Positions 58,757 through 64,000 of a stretch of 64,000 bases of DNA are shown here, one piece after another; within the stretch, counting starts at the first letter, position 1, and each line of letters opens with the position of its first letter. Below the pieces are notes generated by a model. The model was given only the letters and a program-made list of their open reading frames with translations, had not been told where the DNA came from and did no database searches. A program made the position numbers and the translations under genes. Source of the DNA: Isoetes taiwanensis (lineage: Eukaryota; Streptophyta; Lycopodiopsida; Isoetales; Isoetaceae); contig JAJEKV010000036.1 in assembly GCA_021234155.1 (NCBI GenBank), positions 12,723,426 to 12,787,425 on the forward strand, given 5' to 3'.

Positions 58757-59859
58757 ATGGCTCGAACCAAACAAACAGCGAGGAAGTATAACGAGCGACC
58801 TACCCTCTCTATGGCTAAAGCTGCAAAGCAGGTCCAAGACGCCAAGAAGGTTCCCGAGCACCTTCGACCGGGCCGAGATGAGGAGTTTCCTCCAGCCAGC
58901 TAGCCGCATACCTTCCACGACGCCGAAGAGGACGCACCTAGCCCCAGCAGCAGCTCTTCATCGGCGGGCACCCAGAGAACCGGCGAGTCCCGCCACTTTG
59001 GGCCCTCGTCGGACACCGAGGTAGAAGAGCAGGTTGAAGACCAGGTGGGCGGGCAGCAGCAGCAGCACCAAACTCAAGAGGCGGGCCCTTCAGCACCAAA
59101 GAAGAAGGGCAAGGAGAAAGTTGCAGAGTGGCCGGAGGAGAAGGCTGCTAGGAAGAAGAGGGAGCGCGAGCGGGAGCTGAGGCGGCAGGAGAGAAGGACC
59201 AAGAGAAGAAACGACAGACCTCGCCAAACTGTCGTTATTGAAGAGCCTCGTGAAGAGGAGGAGGTACATGAAGGGGGAGACGACGAGGAGGAGGAGGAGG
59301 AGCAGCAGGGGGCCAGACGCCGAGACCACCTTACCCTAAGGGGCGGAGCCACCGGGGAGGTGGTCAAGCGAAGGTGGGAGAACGGGAATTCATGCCCGGC
59401 CGATCGTGAATTCATCGCGCAAAATGACGGTATACAAAAGAGTACCTCGCCGCCGGACCAGGTACAACGACCGCACCGCCCGAAGTGCAGAGGTCGCCGA
59501 GGGCGGCAGGCGAAGAAAAATCAGCCTAAGCCACCCCCACCTAGACCGGAAAAACCCAAAAGGGTTCACCATGGGCCGAATAGTCCGCACGTCCGGGTGT
59601 TTAGGGAGATCAAGCACTTCCAAATGTGCACAAATCTCCTCATAAGGAAGGCCCTTGCCGCTCCCTTAGGGAAGTCATGCAGAATTCGGACCGATTATAG
59701 GGTTACCCCTCTAATGACCCGGCCCCGCAAGAGGTCACGGGCTGCGAGCTGGTGCGACTCTTTGAGGAAGGGAATCTCTGTGCCATCCATGCTAAGAGAG
59801 TCACCCTTATGCCGAAGGACATTCACTTAGCACGGAGGATTCGCAGGGAGAGGCCCTAG
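58757..59859 (+). pseudogene. Histone H3-like gene carried by Gypsy-2, tail and fold split by a 239-codon insert
   Basis: The ATG at 58757 opens with MARTKQTARK, identical to the first ten residues (with Met) of canonical H3. KAAKQ (residues 21-25) and KKVPEHLRPG (30-39) parallel the H3 KAARKS and KKPHRFRPG segments. The frame then has one TAG (58901) and stays open to 59830 through a Ser, Gln, Lys/Arg and Glu-rich insert with coiled-coil-like EEKAARKKRERERELRRQE. From 59591 the histone fold appears: FREIKHFQ, LLIRK, then, after frame changes near 59652, 59683 and 59715, [46 protein letters not shown] and TAG at 59857. This tracks H3 from the alpha-N helix to the C-terminus and resembles canonical H3 rather than CENH3. 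This copy is broken. Function is unknown; chromatin mimicry is inference. Confidence 0.85.
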
Positions 59860-60094
59860 AGCCTCAATTTTGAAATTTTGTTGAGAAGTTAAATTTTCAT
59901 GTAATTGTGTTTTCCCTAGTAATATGAAAGTTGTTTTTTTTTCCTCTGTAAGTAAAAATTTTGATGTTGAAATGTAGGAAATTAAACTCAATTGGAGTAG
60001 AATTCTTTATAGCATGCTTAGGAATACCCTAGAAATCATGTCTACAACGAAATTTTGACAAAAAAAATCATCGAAAAAGCAAAAATTGGGGCAA

Positions 60095-60161
60095 CCGGGT
60101 GAGACCGCGCCAATGGCCTCTGCGTCCGCGACGCGGGCGCGTTTCGCGCGGATTCACCCGG
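60095..60161. repeat. GC-rich dyad 1 in Gypsy-2
   Basis: CCGGGTGA at the left pairs with TCACCCGG at the right and the stem extends through ACCGCGC/GCGCGG. The centre contains TGGCCTC, then GCGACGCGG. Confidence 0.85.
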
Positions 60162-60297
60162 GTGCACTGAAAATTCGCTTTTAGGTGTTAGTTTTGCTCA
60201 AAATAAGTTGCTAGTTAGGCTAGAATTGATCCAATTAGTCATGCTAGCATCTTCAAACTCCCAAAAATGACCAAAAATGGCCCCAAAATAGGCCAAC

Positions 60298-60364
60298 CGG
60301 GTGAGACCGCGCCAAACGCGTTTGCGTTCGCGACGCGGAGGCCATCCGCGCGGATTCACCCGGG
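60298..60364. repeat. GC-rich dyad 2 in Gypsy-2
   Basis: Same outer arms as dyad 1 (CCGGGTGAGACCGCGCC and GCGCGGATTCACCCGG), same length of 67 bp, 203 bp downstream. The centre reads as the approximate inverse complement of the dyad 1 centre (AACGCG, then GAGGCCA). Confidence 0.85.
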
Positions 60365-60686
60365 TCAGCCCATTTTCGACCCAAATTAGCCAAATTTGAC
60401 CAAACAAACTGCCATGTAGTGTTTCTTGCTTTGTTTTGCTTAGATTTGCACTTCATGGTAGCTCATTTGGACACCCATAGCCATAGAACCAAGGCTTTCT
60501 TATGTAGGTACCTTTTTGCACGAATCCCGAGGCCAACCATAGTCTATAAAAAGGGGCCTCATTTGCCATTTTCCCTTCAACAGAACTGCTCCCAGCCACT
60601 TAGGCGATTTTCTGATTCCTCACTGATCTTTGCAAGCCATTTTCTGCACCCTTCTTTGCTCAATGGCTTCCAAAGAACTTTGAAAG

Positions 60687-62155
60687 ATGGTACAATCTTT
60701 GCAAGCCATATCCATCGACTCCTGGAAAGCAAGCCTTCTCGTGTTTGACCACTTGTTTGATCTTCATGCAACTCTGTCTAGAACACCATACTACCGCGGA
60801 TATCGCATGTGCCAATACGACCAACAGGTCCTGCCTTGGGAAGTTAGACTACCTCCTAGGGGAGGGAATTGGGTTTCTCTGGAGACACTCACCCAAGCCT
60901 TAGGTTGAGAGATGGGAGGATCCAAAGGCAAGAAGCAGCTATGGGATAGGACTAGGACTATGCCCGACTACATGACCTGCAGACATAATAGGCATAGGTA
61001 CCTTTCATCTCAGACAGCCCTTGCCCTCTTCATGCACTATAAGTCAATCAACAAAGTAGGGGAACCTTCTGTTCAGCCCTTAGACTTAGCACCACTTGAT
61101 ACCCGTAGGGCCCAGGATCAAATCCTCAACATAGATTCCTCCGCGTATGAATACCATGGCACGACGTCGGGGGCACCAGTTCTGCAGATCGATGAAGACT
61201 ACGAGCAGTTAGGGGAGCAAAACCCAGAATGGGAGAGCAGGGAGGCAACAAGGATGCAGAGATACATGTCAAGGCACGACGACGACATCAGAAGAGCCAC
61301 CGAGCCACCGGTCGGCATCACAGCTCTGTCGCCGATAGTCATCGACGGAGAGGAGTACATTTTAGCAAATGACATCCTCAACTTGTCATACTGCCAGGAA
61401 CAGGGACTTCGAATCGTTGAGCTTCTAGGCATGATAGCACATGGGAAAAGCACGGACCTCATCGACTATTCATACCAGGAGATTCCAAGGGAGCTGGCGG
61501 AGAGACACTCTTATGCTGGGGAGACAATGTCAGACATAGCAGCCTATCAGCAGATAAGGGAGATCTATCGACAGCAGGAACCTATCATTTCAGAGGAGGA
61601 GTTCCAAAGAGATACTGAGCACACCGCACAAGCGGGGAGGGGCCCAAGCTCAAAGCCGGGCGATTCGAACCAGAGCATGAGGGAAGGGTCCAAAGAAGAT
61701 CAACTTGGACAATGCAACCAAAGATGTGGAGAGACCATGAAGATCTTATGGCGTGGAATGCCTACTACGGAAAGCAGCTCAAAGGAAGGGCACCGGATCG
61801 CGAGGCACGGGTAAAGGCACGGCACTTCGCTACTATCTTCCAGCCCTCAGCCAAGGGCAAATGGTGGTCTTCCACAAGGAGTTCAGCCCAAGGGGGGAAG
61901 AATCCGTGGCGCTTCTCATAGCACTCTCGGGCTTGAGGCGGCGATTCGAAGATATACGCCCATGCAGACCACATCATCCTTTTCAACAGGGCCGTCGCGC
62001 TCCATTGCCTCGACTTTGCGAGGGGACACCTCAGGGATGCATCACTTTCAGTAGTAGCAGCAACTGCACCGGAACTTCCGGAACCGAAGATGACCCGAGC
62101 ACTTGAAGGAAGATCGACAAGGAACATCTTGCGCAACCTCGGCAAAGGCCTCTGA
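60687..62155 (+). pseudogene. Second extra frame of Gypsy-2, unrecognised protein
   Basis: One frame runs from the ATG at 60687 to 61814, broken only by TGA at 60906. It then changes frame near 61750 and again near 61940, ending at TGA 62153-62155. The product would be about 480 residues. Visible features are MPDYMTCRHNRHRYLSS near the start, acidic and Gln-rich middle parts (EQLGEQNPEWESREATRMQR), and an amphipathic end HIILFNRAVALHCLDFARGH. No zinc finger, membrane segment or catalytic motif is evident and I do not recognise the family. Its position, ahead of gag and after the H3-like frame, suggests an accessory retrotransposon protein or a further captured gene. Confidence 0.55.
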
Positions 62156-62529
62156 TTCAGGGATGTCAAGAATTTCTTTAGACTTTCAGGAGGCCATTGA
62201 ATAGTTGTAAAATTTCCCTTTAAGTTTTAAATTGTGCTAAATGTTTTCTTGTACCCTATTGTGCTAGTACATATCTACTCTACCATGTAAACTCTATGTA
62301 TTAATGACTATTAACTGTTTTATAAATGCAATGCTTCATATGATTTCCTTATAACTAAAAATAATTCAATTACAAGTAAGATTGATCAACATCTAACCCA
62401 AATAACATGTATTGATGATCAATCCTTGCAGCAAGAAGCACATGCTCAGGTTCTCAAGGCCAGGGCCGACATCACCAGTGGGTTCCCAGAAACCTATTTG
62501 GACGTGATCAAGATGACAACAACGACGAA
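62156..62529 (+). other. AT-rich spacer before Gypsy-2 gag
   Basis: Non-coding in appearance, with no structure noted. The end of the upstream frame and the ATG at 62530 bound it. Confidence 0.4.
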
Positions 62530-64000
62530 ATGACGCCGGAAGCAATCAACGCAAGGCTCGTCCAGATGAGGAACCAGATGCATCAGCTGATCCACTGGGC
62601 CACCCCATTGATGAATGCCCAAGAATACGCACCTGCTCCACCACCACCTCCACCGCTACCTCAGCAAGGCATCGAGGAAGGTCCACAGCCGGAGGGGCAG
62701 GACAACCAGGGGAATGTCAGAGACAGGAAGAGGAAAAGGAGAAACAGAAGGAGTCCAACACCACCTAGCTCCAGTTCATCGACACTTCGGGCGGTCAAGA
62801 CAGGTTCTAGCTCGAAAAGTGAGTCCCACACCCACGTAAGAGCCGGGCAAGGAAGGAAGATGATTATCAAAAGAAAGTTGACAAAGCTATGAGCAATGTG
62901 TGGAAGACTAGGAAGTTGGGTCAGTTCTCAGGGAAGGACAGGTCAGGTATGGAGGCAGAAGCCTGGCTTGACGAGATGGAAGAGTTTGGCAACTTTTATG
63001 GCATGAAGGATAAGGATATAGGGAAAGTTGCCACAGCAAACTTGATAGGAGCAACTAGAATCTGGTGGAAAGGCTATGCAAAGTCCAACAAGCTCAAAAG
63101 GAATTCTTGCATTCAAGACCTTCAAAGAAGGCCTTTCGCAGACATTATGTGCCTAGGTCACATACTAGCGAAAGCAGATCCGGCAATTCTCTGATTGAAC
63201 CGTGGTACCTTGTCGAAAGCAAAGTATACTGAGAGGAATTCATGCGACTTAGGCTCCATGTTCCCGGAGTCTCGGAAAGGCAAGCGGTTGAAACTTACAT
63301 TGAGGGACCGAATCAAAAATATCAAAAGGCTAGTCCGAGCAATCAACCCTAAGTCAGTGGCAGAAGCCGAGGATAAAGCCATAAGTTTGGAAGAAGCTTC
63401 AACGCGCCAGAGAGAGACAATCGGCCTTCAAAGGAAAGTCAACGGGGCAAAGTTACCAAGGGGCGACAAATGAGTAAGCAATCAGCAACTACGCCATCAG
63501 GAGGCCAGCAGCAAGGAAGAGCTCAGGGTAAGAACTTTGGGGACCGTAAGCCGCAGAATGCATTAGGGGGCAGCGTGTTAAAGCGTATTCTAGACAGCCT
63601 GACGAAAGAGAAGAGATGTTTCAGGTGCTTCCAGCCAGGGCACCGAACACATGATTGCCCATTCGTCATGCATGAAGCTTTGGCAGAGCTCATGGATTGG
63701 GATTCGCCGACAGAAGCAGATGAAGACGATGACCAGCATGAGGCCCAGGACTTCATAGATGGTGAGTGCCATATCTGTGCAAATATTGAGTCGGGTGACA
63801 TAGAAAATCAGTCAACAGTAATTGCGGCTGATGGAATCATAGATAGCAACCCATATGTAGTCCTCATAGACACAGGTAGCTCTCACAATTTCGCCTCTCC
63901 TAGGTTGGCTGCCCTAATGAAGAACAAGTTATTGAAGTCTAAGCCAAGGCCAGTTGCTATGGCAAACGGCGCCATTTGGCACACTAAGGGGAGGAGGATT
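62530..64000 (+). pseudogene. Gypsy-2 gag and protease, partial at right edge
   Basis: The first part (62530-62890) has a proline run and a basic RDRKRKRRNRR segment. After a frame change near 62860 the capsid region appears: KLGQFSGKDRSGMEAEAWLD, IGATRIWWKG, then after further breaks near 63105-63195 LRDRIK, VRAINPKSVAEAEDKA, matching Retrotrans_gag. The nucleocapsid knuckle CFRCFQPGHRTHDC (63618-63659) fits CX2CX4HX4C. The aspartic protease motif VVLIDTGSSHNF (about 63857-63892) keeps the canonical D-T-G. The frame is open at the right edge, so RT and integrase should lie beyond it. Confidence 0.92.

Larger units (their letters stand above)
59860..60686 (+). other. Spacer between H3-like frame and second frame, with two GC-rich dyads
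   Basis: Non-coding in appearance. It holds the two hairpin-forming segments annotated separately. CTATAAAAAG at 60542 resembles a TATA box about 150 bp upstream of the next ATG, so a subgenomic promoter is conceivable but untested. Confidence 0.45.
56535..64000 (+). mobile_element. Gypsy-2: LTR retrotransposon with an H3-like frame upstream of gag, partial at right edge
   Basis: Order: 1643-bp 5' LTR, iMet primer binding site, ~570-nt leader, histone H3-like frame, GC-rich dyads, unrecognised second frame, gag capsid, zinc knuckle, aspartic protease, then the window ends before RT. Gag and protease sequences are Ty3/gypsy type. All frames are on the sense strand. Two extra frames ahead of gag are unusual. 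Extra upstream ORFs are known in Tat/Ogre lineages, but those typically use a different tRNA primer. The copy is damaged, with stops and frameshifts in every frame. Confidence 0.92.

Noticed and set aside
58757-59859. Interpretation as an ordinary host histone H3 or CENH3 gene
   Set aside because: It sits in sense between the primer site and gag of an LTR element, has a 239-codon insert, a nonsense codon and frameshifts, and ends like canonical H3 rather than CENH3.

Overview
The window is nuclear DNA of a land plant. It holds two intron-rich plant genes, a plastid/mitochondrial FtsH11-type protease and a plant SF2/ASF-like SR splicing factor, surrounded by transposable elements typical of plants (Ty3/gypsy elements primed by initiator-Met tRNA, LINEs with DUF4283 and zf-RVT regions, a MULE relic, a tRNA-type SINE, MITEs). 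The species cannot be named from sequence alone. The MULE and LINE types make a seed-free plant such as a fern plausible, but that is a guess.

Layout: 0-1 kb, LINE ORF1 relic (minus). 1-3.1 kb, AT-rich DNA with short dyads. 3.1-7.3 kb, Gypsy-1, a chromovirus-like Ty3/gypsy relic whose reverse transcriptase core is deleted. 7.6-12.6 kb, FTSH11-like gene with 17 exons whose lengths sum to an exact open frame of 843 codons. 13.4-14.2 kb, TIR element. 15.2-17.6 kb, MULE transposase relic. 19.3-20.2 kb, LINE ORF2 3' part. 20.2-22.7 kb, small repeats and palindromes. 22.7-28.0 kb, an unclassified repeat-built block with two recurring end motifs. 30.1 kb, SINE. 33.3-39.9 kb, DNA transposon 'T1'. 43.7-45.7 kb, SR gene (minus, 14 exons, 314 codons). 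47.1-47.6 kb, three MITEs. 48.1-49.3 kb, LINE RT relic. 51.0-55.2 kb, another LINE RT relic (minus) split by a second DNA transposon, 'T2' (51.86-54.88 kb). 56.5 kb to the right edge, Gypsy-2, an LTR retrotransposon with a 1.64-kb 5' LTR.

The most striking result is in Gypsy-2. Between its primer binding site and its gag it carries a sense-strand reading frame that begins with the exact histone H3 tail MARTKQTARK. It ends, about 1.1 kb later, with a recognisable H3 histone fold ([30 protein letters not shown]). The tail and fold are separated by a 239-codon low-complexity insert, and this copy has one nonsense codon and about three frameshifts. A second unrecognised reading frame lies between the H3 frame and gag.

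The second striking result is the T1/T2 family. Both copies have matching terminal inverted repeats beginning AACAA, perfect 4-bp target duplications (AAGA and CACA), a shared right end of about 220 bp, and an internal array of 20-bp perfect palindromes. I recognise no transposase in either. T2 sits inside a LINE, which allows its empty site to be reconstructed.

Only the FTSH11-like and SR genes look like intact host genes. Nearly all other coding similarity is transposon-derived and broken.
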